A stretch of DNA of 64,000 bases from contig OZ220707.1 in the NCBI GenBank assembly GCA_965116685.1, positions 62,001-126,000 of the forward strand, given 5' to 3'. Of this stretch, positions 43,845-53,210 are shown one piece after another. Source of the stretch: Bin80 sp965116685. GTDB lineage: Bacteria > Bacteroidota > Rhodothermia > Rhodothermales > Bin80. Within the stretch, counting starts at the first letter, position 1. Every line of letters begins with the position of its first letter. Made by a program: the position numbers and the translations under genes. The notes under the pieces were generated by a model. That model saw only the letters and a program-made list of their open reading frames with translations, ran no database searches and had not been told where the DNA came from.

Positions 43845-46337
43845 ATGGGCAGATCTAAAGCGGCGCAATCCCCTCAATTGCAGAAGTCATGGTGGGCAGC
43901 TCAATCTCCGGCTCTACAGCATATAGTCTGTATTCTTGGGCTCATTGTCGTCGCCTTCTATTTTTCCTGGGCAACCCTTTTCAGTGGAAGAAGTCTCGTT
44001 GGCGGTGATACCGTAGAGTGGCAAGCAGCAGCTCAGAGTATGCTGGACTACCGCGAAGAGATCGGCGAAGAGCCGCTTTGGGCAACGAATGTGTTCGCAG
44101 GCATGCCAGGGTATATTATCTCCAACCCTGCTCTGGTACTCCAGATTGATGAAGTCCCCCGTGCCTTACGTAGGGTTTCTTGGCCCTTTTCGCATGTAAT
44201 TTTGATGCTTCTTGGGGGGTACTGGCTCATCTGGTACCTAACACGCGATACCCTCAATTCGCTGTTGGCCGCATGTGCGTATGCCATGACCACCTACTTG
44301 CCCGTCATTCTGGTCGCAGGTCATAATACCAAGTTCGTCGCGTTAGCCTTTGCCCCTTGGTTACTCCTGACCTTCGTGCATGGAATGCGCAATCCAGGTA
44401 TTATGGCGAGTCTCCTTTTTACAATTGCTTTGGCAGTAAATCTTCGGGCAGGACATGTGCAGATTACCTATTACGTGACATTCCTCGTACTTGTATGGTG
44501 GGTAGTACTGTTTCTTGAGGCGCGGCGACATAAGAAGCTATCCCGGTTCTTTAAGGCGACGGGGCTCCTTGTCGTGGGTTGTATACTGGCATTACTCATG
44601 GTGGCCGAGTATTACTGGCCCACACTTGAATACAAGGAATACAGTATCCGAGGGGCATCAACTGGTGGTGGTGACGGTGGGCTGAGTTGGGAATATGCAA
44701 TGCGCTGGAGTCAAAGCCCTGGGGAATTGTTGACCCTGCTCGTCGCAGATGCCTATGGTGGAGCCATGTATTATTGGGGGCCCAAGCCGTTCACTGGTGG
44801 CCCCCACTATACAGGCAGCATCGTGTTGGCGCTTGGAGTCATTGCATTATGGCGAATTCGATCTCGACTCGTAGCGGTACTGGGAATCGCCGGTGGCTTG
44901 ATGGTATTGTTTTCTCTCGGGCGGCATTTCGGAGCGTTGAACCGCACCATGTTCGACTATTTTCCGCTATTCGATGCCTTTAGAGCTCCGGAAACCTGGC
45001 TGATTGCAGTTGCCCTCATCTTGGCGATTCTTGCAGCCCTGGGACTTGCCTACATTGTGCGTTTGGAACCCTCTGCCGTGGCACAACGCACAAAATGGCG
45101 CTCCGTGTTCATTGTCTTTGGCACAACCGGCGGTTTGCTGTTACTCTTAATGGCAGCCGGAAACTCCTTGTTTGACTTTCAGCGGGAAGGCGAGCTTCAG
45201 CAGGTCATTGCCTATGTAGCCCAATCCGCAGATCGAAATCCATCTGATCCTCAAGTCATTGCCGCTGCTGAACAGCTCCTTTCCGAGCAAGTGATCCCCC
45301 CACGCGAAGATGCTTTTACAGGGGATGCGAGGCGTTCTTTTTTCTTTATTCTATTGGCATCCCTCACATTGATTGCGTTTCAACGCAGAATAGTACCGGC
45401 CTGGATCTTACAAATATTTCTGGCACTTCTGGTTGTTTTGGATCTGGGAGGTGTGGCAAAAAGGTACTTGAATACAGATAACCTCAGTGTATCGCAGGAT
45501 CCCGCACGACGTATCGAAACTTTAGATGTTGATGAATATGTGCTTCAGCAGGAAGGGCAGTTCCGTGTTCTCTCCCTCGAACGTATAGATCAGACAGGAC
45601 TCGCTCGTCCGTCGTTCCACCACGAGTCATTAGGGGGCTATAGCGGCGCAAAATTGCGCCTGTATCAGGATTTCCTGGATAATCTTCTCTTTGATCCAAA
45701 CACCGGAATGCCAAACGAGAATGTGCTTGATATGATGAATGTTCGATACATATTCTCCCCGGCTCCAATTACGGGTGCACTTAATGTAGAGTATGGCACA
45801 GAATCTGGCTTGACAGTATATGAAAATCTTGATGTCCTTCCACGGGCATATTTTGTAGGAGAGACTGAAGTCATTGAAGACCCGGATGAAGCGATGGGTC
45901 GTCTCCTGGAGCCCGGGTTTGATCCTTCCATCCAGACGTTACTTTCTGCACCGACTGAAGCAGAGGTTGCCTCAATTGATTCATCCAGTATTGTCCTAGT
46001 GAATCCGATTGATTATGGGCCAAGGCGCATTGCTTACGAAGTGGAAACAGATGCGCCACGACTTCTTGTGATCAGTGAAGTCTATTATCCCGCTGGCTGG
46101 ACAGCCACCCTCAATGGAGAACATGTACCGATCCATCGAGCGAATTACCTGCTACGCGCCGTTGCTGTACCGGCTGGTAAACATACATTTGAGATGACCT
46201 TCAACCCTGCCAGCCATGTTTTGGGTAAAAGAATCAGTCTGATCTCTACAATGATGGTATATGGCCTAACATTCATCCTGCTTGGTTTGAGTGGTTACAA
46301 CTACCTTAAAAGGACTCGGAGGGTAAGCCAGTCGTGA
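43845..46337 (+). CDS. YfhO-family multi-spanning membrane protein
   Basis: 830 residues. Twelve or so membrane helices occupy residues 25-560 with periplasmic loops (FSGRSLVGGDTVEWQ, NVFAGMPGYIISNP). The hydrophilic C-terminal part (VYENLDVLPRAYFVGETEVI, SEVYYPAGWTATLNGEHVPI, HRANYLLRAVAVPAGKHTFE) is the YfhO signature, and one helix follows. YfhO proteins are GT-C-like and help move sugars onto membrane polymers in Firmicutes; the role in this lineage is not established. Genes for two glycosyltransferases and a UDP-GlcNAc epimerase follow, which supports a glycan role. Confidence 0.88.
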   Translation: MGRSKAAQSPQLQKSWWAAQSPALQHIVCILGLIVVAFYFSWATLFSGRSLVGGDTVEWQAAAQSMLDYREEIGEEPLWATNVFAGMPGYIISNPALVLQIDEVPRALRRVSWPFSHVILMLLGGYWLIWYLTRDTLNSLLAACAYAMTTYLPVILVAGHNTKFVALAFAPWLLLTFVHGMRNPGIMASLLFTIALAVNLRAGHVQITYYVTFLVLVWWVVLFLEARRHKKLSRFFKATGLLVVGCILALLMVAEYYWPTLEYKEYSIRGASTGGGDGGLSWEYAMRWSQSPGELLTLLVADAYGGAMYYWGPKPFTGGPHYTGSIVLALGVIALWRIRSRLVAVLGIAGGLMVLFSLGRHFGALNRTMFDYFPLFDAFRAPETWLIAVALILAILAALGLAYIVRLEPSAVAQRTKWRSVFIVFGTTGGLLLLLMAAGNSLFDFQREGELQQVIAYVAQSADRNPSDPQVIAAAEQLLSEQVIPPREDAFTGDARRSFFFILLASLTLIAFQRRIVPAWILQIFLALLVVLDLGGVAKRYLNTDNLSVSQDPARRIETLDVDEYVLQQEGQFRVLSLERIDQTGLARPSFHHESLGGYSGAKLRLYQDFLDNLLFDPNTGMPNENVLDMMNVRYIFSPAPITGALNVEYGTESGLTVYENLDVLPRAYFVGETEVIEDPDEAMGRLLEPGFDPSIQTLLSAPTEAEVASIDSSSIVLVNPIDYGPRRIAYEVETDAPRLLVISEVYYPAGWTATLNGEHVPIHRANYLLRAVAVPAGKHTFEMTFNPASHVLGKRISLISTMMVYGLTFILLGLSGYNYLKRTRRVSQS

Positions 46338-46368
46338 TCAATTTTATCGCTGTTACTTCGAAGAAACA

Positions 46369-47667
46369 GTGAAACGGATTCTTTTGATTAGCTACTATTT
46401 TCCTCCATCTGGAGGATCAGGTGTGCAACGAATGCTTAAGTTCGCACGCTATCTCCCTAGTTACGGATGGTTGCCCACGGTTTTGACGGTTGATCCAGAG
46501 TTTGCAGCATTCCCGTCAATTGATGAGTCCCTTCTTCGGGAGATCCCTTCTGAAGTCAAGGTGATCCGCACACGGGCCTGGGATCCTTTCAGTTTATATG
46601 GTCGCTTTCAAGGTAAAAAGAGAGCAGATGTGGTCGAGGTTGGGCATGTCGGCGGGAAACAGGGATTCAAACGGGTTGCCCGCTGGCTCAGAGGAAATAT
46701 TTTTCTGCCGGATGCCAGAATAGGGTGGGTCCCTTTTGCATCCCGGGTTGTTCGAAAGCTGGTGCAGGAGCAGAAATTTGATGCAATCATGAGTACTGGT
46801 CCGCCGCACTCAAGCCATTTGGTTGGTATGGCCGCACATAAAGCATCGAAACTTCCCTGGGTGGTGGATATGCGGGATCCCTGGGTTGAGATTTACTATA
46901 GAGACCAGATGTACGAGGGAAGGATCGCAAGGAAAATTCAGTCCATATTGGAGCGTAGAGTTCTCAGCACGGCCAGTGCGGTGGTTTCCGTAAGTAGGCA
47001 TGTAGGAATAGGACTCAAGCGTCGGGTCAAGATGCAGTACTACGAGACGATCCCCAATGGATTCGATCCCGCTGATATTTCGCAGAATCAGATCACGCGA
47101 ACTAGGAAGGAGGATGTATTCACACTTGCATACATTGGAACGTACACTCTACGTAGACACTCGAATGCACTGGTCGCTGCGCTGCAGCAATTACAGGCTA
47201 CCATGCCAGTTGAGATTCATCTTGTAGGTAAAGCGGGCTCAGAAGCTCTAGAGGCATATCGTGTGAACGGGATTCCAATCAAAGGGCTTGGTTATCTTCC
47301 CCATAATGAAGCAGTAGCTTACATGCAGGAGGTCGATGTTCTTCTGCTGCCACTGCCTCGTGTGCAAGGCCATAACGGCGCAGGAGATGTTTCGGGGAAA
47401 GTTTTTGAATATATGTCGGCCCGTAGACCAATCCTGGCTTTAGGACCCACAGATGGAGATCTGGCTGATATCCTGAATCAGGTTCGTGCTGGAAATATCT
47501 TTGATTATGAAGACCAGGAAGGTATGTTTGGCTTTCTGAAGAACTGCCTGAAATCCCGGGAAGATGCCTGGCCAATCAATGATGAGGCTTTGGCTGAATA
47601 TGAACGCCCCCACCTGACAGGCCAGCTTGCTCATCTACTTGATCAAGTCTCTAAATTAGATTCGTGA
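46369..47667 (+). CDS. GT4-family glycosyltransferase
   Basis: 432 residues from a GTG start. ILLISYYFPPSGGSGVQRML is the typical N-terminus of Bacteroidota capsule/LPS transferases, WVVDMRDPWVEIYY follows, and the C-terminal domain has FTLAYIGTYTLRRHSNALVA and SGKVFEYMSARRPILALGPT, the donor-binding region. Cytoplasmic, peripheral to the membrane. The stop is 9 nt before the wecB start, so the two are co-transcribed. Confidence 0.9.
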   Translation: MKRILLISYYFPPSGGSGVQRMLKFARYLPSYGWLPTVLTVDPEFAAFPSIDESLLREIPSEVKVIRTRAWDPFSLYGRFQGKKRADVVEVGHVGGKQGFKRVARWLRGNIFLPDARIGWVPFASRVVRKLVQEQKFDAIMSTGPPHSSHLVGMAAHKASKLPWVVDMRDPWVEIYYRDQMYEGRIARKIQSILERRVLSTASAVVSVSRHVGIGLKRRVKMQYYETIPNGFDPADISQNQITRTRKEDVFTLAYIGTYTLRRHSNALVAALQQLQATMPVEIHLVGKAGSEALEAYRVNGIPIKGLGYLPHNEAVAYMQEVDVLLLPLPRVQGHNGAGDVSGKVFEYMSARRPILALGPTDGDLADILNQVRAGNIFDYEDQEGMFGFLKNCLKSREDAWPINDEALAEYERPHLTGQLAHLLDQVSKLDS

Positions 47668-47676
47668 GATAGACCG

Positions 47677-48738
47677 ATGCATGTATGTACACTGGTCGGA
47701 GCCCGACCACAATTCGTGAAGGCGGCGGCCGTGAGTCCGGCGCTCAAGGAGGCTGGAATTAGAGAAACTCTGATTCATTCCGGGCAGCACTATGATGAGC
47801 TGCTAAGCCAAGTCTTTTTTGATGAACTTGGGGTTCCTCCACCGGTCTCAAATCTTGAGGCTGGATCCGGTTCCCATGCAGCACAGACGGGAGAGATCAT
47901 GGTACGGCTGGAGCAGTTTATCGAAAAAACAGGGCCATATGATGCGGTCATTGTTTATGGGGACACAAATACAACCCTTGCCGGTGCTCTGGTTGCGGCG
48001 AAAGGAAATATCCCCCTTGCACATGTTGAGGCAGGTGTACGAAGTTTCAATTGGTTGATGCCGGAAGAGATTAATCGGATTCTCACCGACCGTGTATCTA
48101 AGTGGCTGTTTGCGCCGACTGAAACGGCCGTAGAGAATCTGCAACGGGAAGGACTAAAAGAGAATACCATGCTCGTTGGCGATGTCATGTTAGACGCTAC
48201 ACACATGTTTGCCGAGCGCGCGAAAAAACAATTTCCCCTCGAATCAATTACCCATCATAATCCTGGAGGTTATTATCTGGCAACCGTGCATCGCCCATCC
48301 AATACAGATATCAGAGAAAACCTTCAAAGCATCTTTTCGACTTTCGGGCAATTACCACTACCTGTTATTTTACCACTTCATCCCCGAACCAAAACAGTAT
48401 TGAGTTACATTACCGTTCCAGATAACGTAGAGATCACCCCACCGGTTGGCTACCTGACCATGCTGGCCCTCACGTCTAATGCGCATCGCGTACTGACCGA
48501 TAGTGGCGGACTTCAGAAAGAGGCCTATTGGCTGGGTGTGCCATGTGTAACCCTGCGTGAGGAAACCGAATATCCCGAAACCATCGAAAATAATTGGAAT
48601 GTGTGTGCCGGGGCAAACCGGGAGTCTATCATCAATGCTGCAATGGGGAAGCCAACTGGCCCACAATGTCGTATGGGTGAAGGTCCTGAAAGAAGAGCCG
48701 CCCCAATGATTGCTCGCTCCCTTTTAAGAAAAGCTTAA
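47677..48738 (+). CDS. wecB: UDP-N-acetylglucosamine 2-epimerase (non-hydrolysing)
   Basis: 353 residues. LVGARPQFVKAAAVSPAL, IHSGQHYDELLSQVFFDELG, VYGDTNTTLAGALVAAK and HVEAGVRSFNWLMPEEINR are the family signatures, and TDSGGLQKEAYWLGVPCVTL with REETEYPETI closes the UDP site. It interconverts UDP-GlcNAc and UDP-ManNAc, a precursor for surface polysaccharides. It lies between two GT4 genes, giving a small glycan operon. The next gene starts 10 nt after its stop. Confidence 0.95.
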   Translation: MHVCTLVGARPQFVKAAAVSPALKEAGIRETLIHSGQHYDELLSQVFFDELGVPPPVSNLEAGSGSHAAQTGEIMVRLEQFIEKTGPYDAVIVYGDTNTTLAGALVAAKGNIPLAHVEAGVRSFNWLMPEEINRILTDRVSKWLFAPTETAVENLQREGLKENTMLVGDVMLDATHMFAERAKKQFPLESITHHNPGGYYLATVHRPSNTDIRENLQSIFSTFGQLPLPVILPLHPRTKTVLSYITVPDNVEITPPVGYLTMLALTSNAHRVLTDSGGLQKEAYWLGVPCVTLREETEYPETIENNWNVCAGANRESIINAAMGKPTGPQCRMGEGPERRAAPMIARSLLRKA

Positions 48739-48748
48739 ACTGGTGTAC

Positions 48749-49993
48749 ATGACAGCGGCACTTGAACACCACAAGGCGGAATCAAAGAATCCATATCGGA
48801 TTCTAATGCTTCTGGATCAACCGTTTCCACCAGATATACGTGTTGAGAATGAAGCAAGTGCCTTGGCGAAGGCGGGGTTTGAAGTCATATTGCTGATCCT
48901 TGCTCCTGATACCAGAGAGGCAATAGAAAAATATCAGGGGTTTACCATTGTACGTCGGCATGTACCTCAAAAATTCCGAAATTGGATGCGGGGACTTGCG
49001 GGCACGATTCCAATTTTGACTTGGCATATTGCGTGGCAAGTTCGGCGGCTTCGGAAAGAATATAGCTTTGATGTCATCCATGCACACGATCTGTACATGT
49101 GTGGGGGAGCATTGAAAGCGGGCAGACGCGCAGGAGTACCGGTGGTAGCGGATCTGCATGAAGTATGGGTTTCCGTCTTGAGACAATATGCATGGAGTAC
49201 CCGGTTTCCGGGGAAGCTGTTCATCAGTATTCGCAGATGGAAGGCCTTAGAGAAAAAATGGACGAGTAGAGCGAGGAAGATTATTGTGATTACCGATGAA
49301 ATGAAGACCCGCTACACTGAACTAGGATGTACCGACGGTAAAGTCGTCGTTTTACCAAATACAATTAACACCGCGGCATTTGATGATTATCCTGTGTCCG
49401 AACCAATTATTCAGACACATACATCTGAGTTTACGCTGGTCTATACCGGCACAATCAATTTGCACCGAGGACTGGGATTTCTCCTTGATTCCATGCCGCT
49501 TGTACTCCAGCATTGTAATGCACGTTTGGTCCTTGTCGGTGACGGTCGAATTCGACCCGAACTGGAGGCACAGGTAGAATCATGGGGGATTGCGGATCAT
49601 GTATTCTTTGAAGGCTGGCGATCTCAGGCGGACATCAAGAGCTATATTCTGAGCAGCGACGTATGTCTAATCCCCTTGGTTAAATGCAAACAGGGGGATA
49701 TGTCGCTTCCGCATAAATTATTCCACTATATGTACCTTGAGCGTCCCCTGATTACTACAAACTGTACGCATATGCGACGAGTCGTAGAAGAGACTGGTTG
49801 TGGAATTGTCGTACCCTATGGAGATCATGAAGCCCTTGCTTCGAGTATCATTGAGTTGTACAGAAATCCCACGCGTCGAAAACAAATGGGGATCAATGGC
49901 CACCGGGCAGTTAAAAAACAATATAATTGGGCACGATCGGTGCGTTCATTAATCGAGATGTACCATGAGATGGAAATCGAACCTGAACGGTAG
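48749..49993 (+). CDS. GT4-family glycosyltransferase
   Basis: 414 residues from the ATG at 48749 (a GTG 6 nt upstream is in frame). RILMLLDQPFPPDIRVENEA, DVIHAHDLYMCGGALKAGRR, TLVYTGTINLHRGLGFLLDS and SLPHKLFHYMYLERPLITTN are GT-B elements in order, and TGCGIVVPYGDHEALASSI supplies the EX7E-type region without the first Glu being certain. It probably adds a sugar to the same glycan as its neighbours. Confidence 0.9.
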   Translation: MTAALEHHKAESKNPYRILMLLDQPFPPDIRVENEASALAKAGFEVILLILAPDTREAIEKYQGFTIVRRHVPQKFRNWMRGLAGTIPILTWHIAWQVRRLRKEYSFDVIHAHDLYMCGGALKAGRRAGVPVVADLHEVWVSVLRQYAWSTRFPGKLFISIRRWKALEKKWTSRARKIIVITDEMKTRYTELGCTDGKVVVLPNTINTAAFDDYPVSEPIIQTHTSEFTLVYTGTINLHRGLGFLLDSMPLVLQHCNARLVLVGDGRIRPELEAQVESWGIADHVFFEGWRSQADIKSYILSSDVCLIPLVKCKQGDMSLPHKLFHYMYLERPLITTNCTHMRRVVEETGCGIVVPYGDHEALASSIIELYRNPTRRKQMGINGHRAVKKQYNWARSVRSLIEMYHEMEIEPER

Positions 49994-50054
49994 ATTGTTA
50001 CAAACTCCTTCCGTAGATTTCCTCATAGCACAATGATTGAAGTTTGATGATCTT

Positions 50055-51095
50055 ATGCCCAACAAGTTAGAACAACTGTGGCGCGGTATCAGGTGGACGA
50101 TTCTTGGCCGTGAATCAACACTGGGGGAGCAGGAAAAGTCTTCAGAAGCTCGGCGGCGGGCGATGATTTTCAGTTTAGCGGCATCAATTGTGATCTGGCT
50201 GATGCTTAGCCTTTCGGAGAATTATTATCTGCCGGTGGAGTACATAACCTGTGCATCACAGGCGGAGGAAATTTCTTCCCCCTGTGTTTCCGGGATGGAT
50301 GAGGATTCCGTGTTAGTGCAACCGTTGCCAAAGGCAATTCGTGCTACCTTGTATGGTCCAGGGATTAGTCTGCTTGTACAGCGTTTTCGTGCACGTTACT
50401 GGAATAGTCCGATCACATTTGATACGGGTCAGGGAGTGGTAGATACACAGTTATTGCTTCGAATTCCCGAAGAAGTAAGTATTGAAAGTATTATACCGGA
50501 AAGGATTGACTTTCAGAAAGAGGCAAGAGGCGAACGTCGGGTTCCAATCGAATCACGTATCAGGTTTATATCTCAGCCACCACATTTTTTCGTGGGCAAA
50601 CCACAACTTGATCCTGATAGTGTGTGGGTTTCGGGGCCAGTGTCGGTGGTGAATCAACTGCTGTCATGGCCCACAAATCCGGACACCGTTGTGGCAATCG
50701 GTGATAGTGTGCATTACCAGGTTGATCTGGCGGATTCCCTCGCAGGCCTGGTAAGCTTAAGGACGAAAAATACGACCGTTATTCGGTCCTCCCCACAATT
50801 CACAGAGGGGCAAAAAGAGCAGGTAAGAGTGGAAATTGAAGGAATCCCGAATGCAAATAGCGTGGTTCAACTTGACCCAGAGTCCGTGACGATCACCTAT
50901 CAAATACCCTTATCCAAATTCCTCGAAGCGCAGCAATCACAACTGATCCGGGCCGTAATCTCCTACTCCAAAATCTATGACGATACGACAGGGCGTGTGG
51001 AGCCCACCGTAGAATATCCAGAAGAGTTTATGTTGCGCCAAGTCACAGTTTCCCCGGAGCGGCTTCGATATTTTATTAATATCGGATCCCAATAA
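50055..51095 (+). CDS. YbbR/CdaR-like membrane-anchored protein
   Basis: 346 residues from the ATG at 50055 (an in-frame TTG at 50037 is possible). One membrane helix (about residues 40-60: AMIFSLAASIVIWLMLSLSE) is followed by an extracytoplasmic part built of YbbR-like beta repeats: QPLPKAIRATLYGPG, VSIESIIPERIDFQKEARGE with RRVPIES, and DPDSVWVSGPVSVVNQLLSW, the last being the family hallmark. In Firmicutes CdaR regulates the cyclic-di-AMP cyclase; no disA/cdaA gene is next to it here, so the role is open. Confidence 0.72.
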   Translation: MPNKLEQLWRGIRWTILGRESTLGEQEKSSEARRRAMIFSLAASIVIWLMLSLSENYYLPVEYITCASQAEEISSPCVSGMDEDSVLVQPLPKAIRATLYGPGISLLVQRFRARYWNSPITFDTGQGVVDTQLLLRIPEEVSIESIIPERIDFQKEARGERRVPIESRIRFISQPPHFFVGKPQLDPDSVWVSGPVSVVNQLLSWPTNPDTVVAIGDSVHYQVDLADSLAGLVSLRTKNTTVIRSSPQFTEGQKEQVRVEIEGIPNANSVVQLDPESVTITYQIPLSKFLEAQQSQLIRAVISYSKIYDDTTGRVEPTVEYPEEFMLRQVTVSPERLRYFINIGSQ

Positions 51096-51158
51096 CATTA
51101 CGATGGAGCAACAACAAAGTGGGGGCATGGTTTAAGCTCCGGTCCTAACAACTGCGAC

Positions 51159-51797
51159 ATGGCCTGGCCACTGTGGCCCAAAAGTACGGTTGAATACCAC
51201 AACACTCCGCAGGGGATTCTCACTGAGTCTGGTATCTGGTATAGAACAACCGTCGACCTTCTGAACGAATATGCAGGTGAGCTTTTTGAGCGCGAGCCAC
51301 TTGAGTTGCATTTAGCCCGTTCAGATACTTGGATTCGCTCCCCTCATACGCTGTCTCTCTGGCTGCTTGCTTTAGGCATTATCTATTATCATCCTTGGCA
51401 GCTGGCGGTAACCGTACCACTTTTCTTTCTTGTGTGGCAAATTGTGGCTCCAGCTTTGGTGAACCGCACTGTGGTCTCTTTATTGAGAGTACTGGATGCC
51501 GTAATACTACAAGCTGTTCTCTACGCCGGAACGATGTCAGTGCTGGCTTTGTCCGGTCAGTACGGGTCTGTAGCTGTAGGACTGGTAGGATTTATATGTG
51601 TTCGCTGGGGTATTCTGACGTATCTGACGCGTCCAATGGTCGTCCGTTGCTGGAAAATAATGTATAAACTTCCCGTACCTGATCATATATTGCGGGCTTT
51701 TATAATTCGGAGTGCATTAAGGCACGGGATCAATCTTGCCGGCTTCGAGGAGATTGAGCAAAGTGTTATTGAAAATATGTTTAAGAAGAGGCCGTAA
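51159..51797 (+). CDS. membrane protein of unknown function
   Basis: 212 residues. A charged N-terminal 65 residues is followed by four hydrophobic segments (about 68-83, 87-106, 118-135 and 140-155) and a basic C-terminal tail (IRSALRHGINLAGFEEIEQS). No family recognised. It sits between the YbbR-like gene (63 nt upstream) and menF (15 nt downstream) on the same strand, so it may be co-transcribed with the men genes, but nothing links it to quinone chemistry. Confidence 0.65.
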   Translation: MAWPLWPKSTVEYHNTPQGILTESGIWYRTTVDLLNEYAGELFEREPLELHLARSDTWIRSPHTLSLWLLALGIIYYHPWQLAVTVPLFFLVWQIVAPALVNRTVVSLLRVLDAVILQAVLYAGTMSVLALSGQYGSVAVGLVGFICVRWGILTYLTRPMVVRCWKIMYKLPVPDHILRAFIIRSALRHGINLAGFEEIEQSVIENMFKKRP

Positions 51798-51812
51798 AAA
51801 GGAAAATCATAG

Positions 51813-53210
51813 ATGCTAAATCATGTGTATGCTAGTTCAGTCCATGAATTGCGGGCAGGAGTAAGGCGTTTGCTTGAAAGGTCAAACCACTCATCACAAA
51901 CGAGGATTGCTCGAGTTTCTGTAAAGTTGGACGACGTAAACCCGTTGGATTGGTTAATCCATCGTCCACAAGGAGGGCGTATCTACTGGTCGGGCAGGGA
52001 TTATGGAATTGAAGTAGCAGCTTTTGGCGAGGCGGATTGCCACTACTCATCCTGTGCCATAGATCTGCAGGAGCTGCGTAGCGGGCTTGGAGCAATGCTT
52101 TCAGAGTGTGAGCATGGGGTACGTTATTACGGGGGCATTCGCTTCGATCTGCATCAGCCAGGCGAGGAGCAGTGGTCTTCTTTTGGTTCCTGGCGATTCG
52201 TACTGCCAAGATTTGAGGTTCGCAAGAACTCAAAGGGTACGACGCTCATGTGTAATCTTGTGATCCCAGATGATCAGCTGCAGATAGGGATGATTCTTGA
52301 CCAGGTGGATACTCTGCATGACTCCATCGAGGAGACAAGGGTACATTTCGAGCCCACTAGGCAGCGTTTCCGCCCGGATTTTGAGGACTGGGGGTTAATG
52401 GTTGACAATGCACTCCGCGCGTTCAGCCATACTTCTTTAGATAAAGTGGTGCTGGCACGAGAGGCTTCGATAGGTTTCTCAGGATCACTGGCGCCAGTAT
52501 CCATCATTCAAGCCTTGAAAAAAATCTCCCCCAATTGTTTTCATTTTCTTTTTGAACCCATTGCTGGCGAAGCATTTCTGGGGGCCTCGCCGGAACGATT
52601 ATTCAGACGGGAAGGGCGATCGATTGAGAGTGAAGCCGTCGCGGGTACCCGCCCGCGTCGGGCGTCTGATGTTGATGATGCAAGGATGATTGATGAGTTG
52701 TGCAGCAGTGCAAAAGAGCAGCGGGAGCATGAATTCGTCCGAATCAGTTTGCAGGAAGAGGTTACGTCATTGGCGGCACATGTAACGATGGATACCTTGC
52801 CGTCCATTATGTGTCTGGCTTCGGAAATCCACTTGGTTTCCCGGTTGCGTGCAATTCTGCAGCAGGAATACACCAGCTTAGATGTATTGGAAGCATTACA
52901 TCCGTCACCTGCAGTGGGGGGGTACCCATCAGAGCAGGCTTTGGAGCTGATTCGTCGAGAGGAGTCCTTTGATCGGGGATGGTATGCGGGGCCAGTGGGT
53001 TGGCTAGGCGTAAATGAAGCGGAGTTCGCTGTGGCAATACGCTCCGGGCTTGTATCTGGATCAATGATCCGACTTTATTCAGGAGCGGGGATTGTTCGAG
53101 GGTCTACCCCCTTGGATGAGTGGCATGAAATTGGGCACAAGATTGGTGATTTAGCACAGGTGTTGGGTTCATACACTTCTGCCGTTCAATCAGAACTTCA
53201 GTACGCATGA
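51813..53210 (+). CDS. menF: isochorismate synthase, menaquinone-specific
   Basis: 465 residues. The C-terminal chorismate-binding domain is complete: KVVLAREASIGFSG, CFHFLFEPIAGEAFLGASPE, SEAVAGTRPRRASD, AKEQREHEFV, HPSPAVGGYPSEQAL and FDRGWYAGPVGWLG, with YSGAGIVRGSTPLDEW near the end. It converts chorismate to isochorismate, the entry to menaquinone synthesis. The adjacent menD, joined by a 4-nt overlap (ATGA), fixes the pathway as menaquinone rather than siderophore. Confidence 0.93.
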   Translation: MLNHVYASSVHELRAGVRRLLERSNHSSQTRIARVSVKLDDVNPLDWLIHRPQGGRIYWSGRDYGIEVAAFGEADCHYSSCAIDLQELRSGLGAMLSECEHGVRYYGGIRFDLHQPGEEQWSSFGSWRFVLPRFEVRKNSKGTTLMCNLVIPDDQLQIGMILDQVDTLHDSIEETRVHFEPTRQRFRPDFEDWGLMVDNALRAFSHTSLDKVVLAREASIGFSGSLAPVSIIQALKKISPNCFHFLFEPIAGEAFLGASPERLFRREGRSIESEAVAGTRPRRASDVDDARMIDELCSSAKEQREHEFVRISLQEEVTSLAAHVTMDTLPSIMCLASEIHLVSRLRAILQQEYTSLDVLEALHPSPAVGGYPSEQALELIRREESFDRGWYAGPVGWLGVNEAEFAVAIRSGLVSGSMIRLYSGAGIVRGSTPLDEWHEIGHKIGDLAQVLGSYTSAVQSELQYA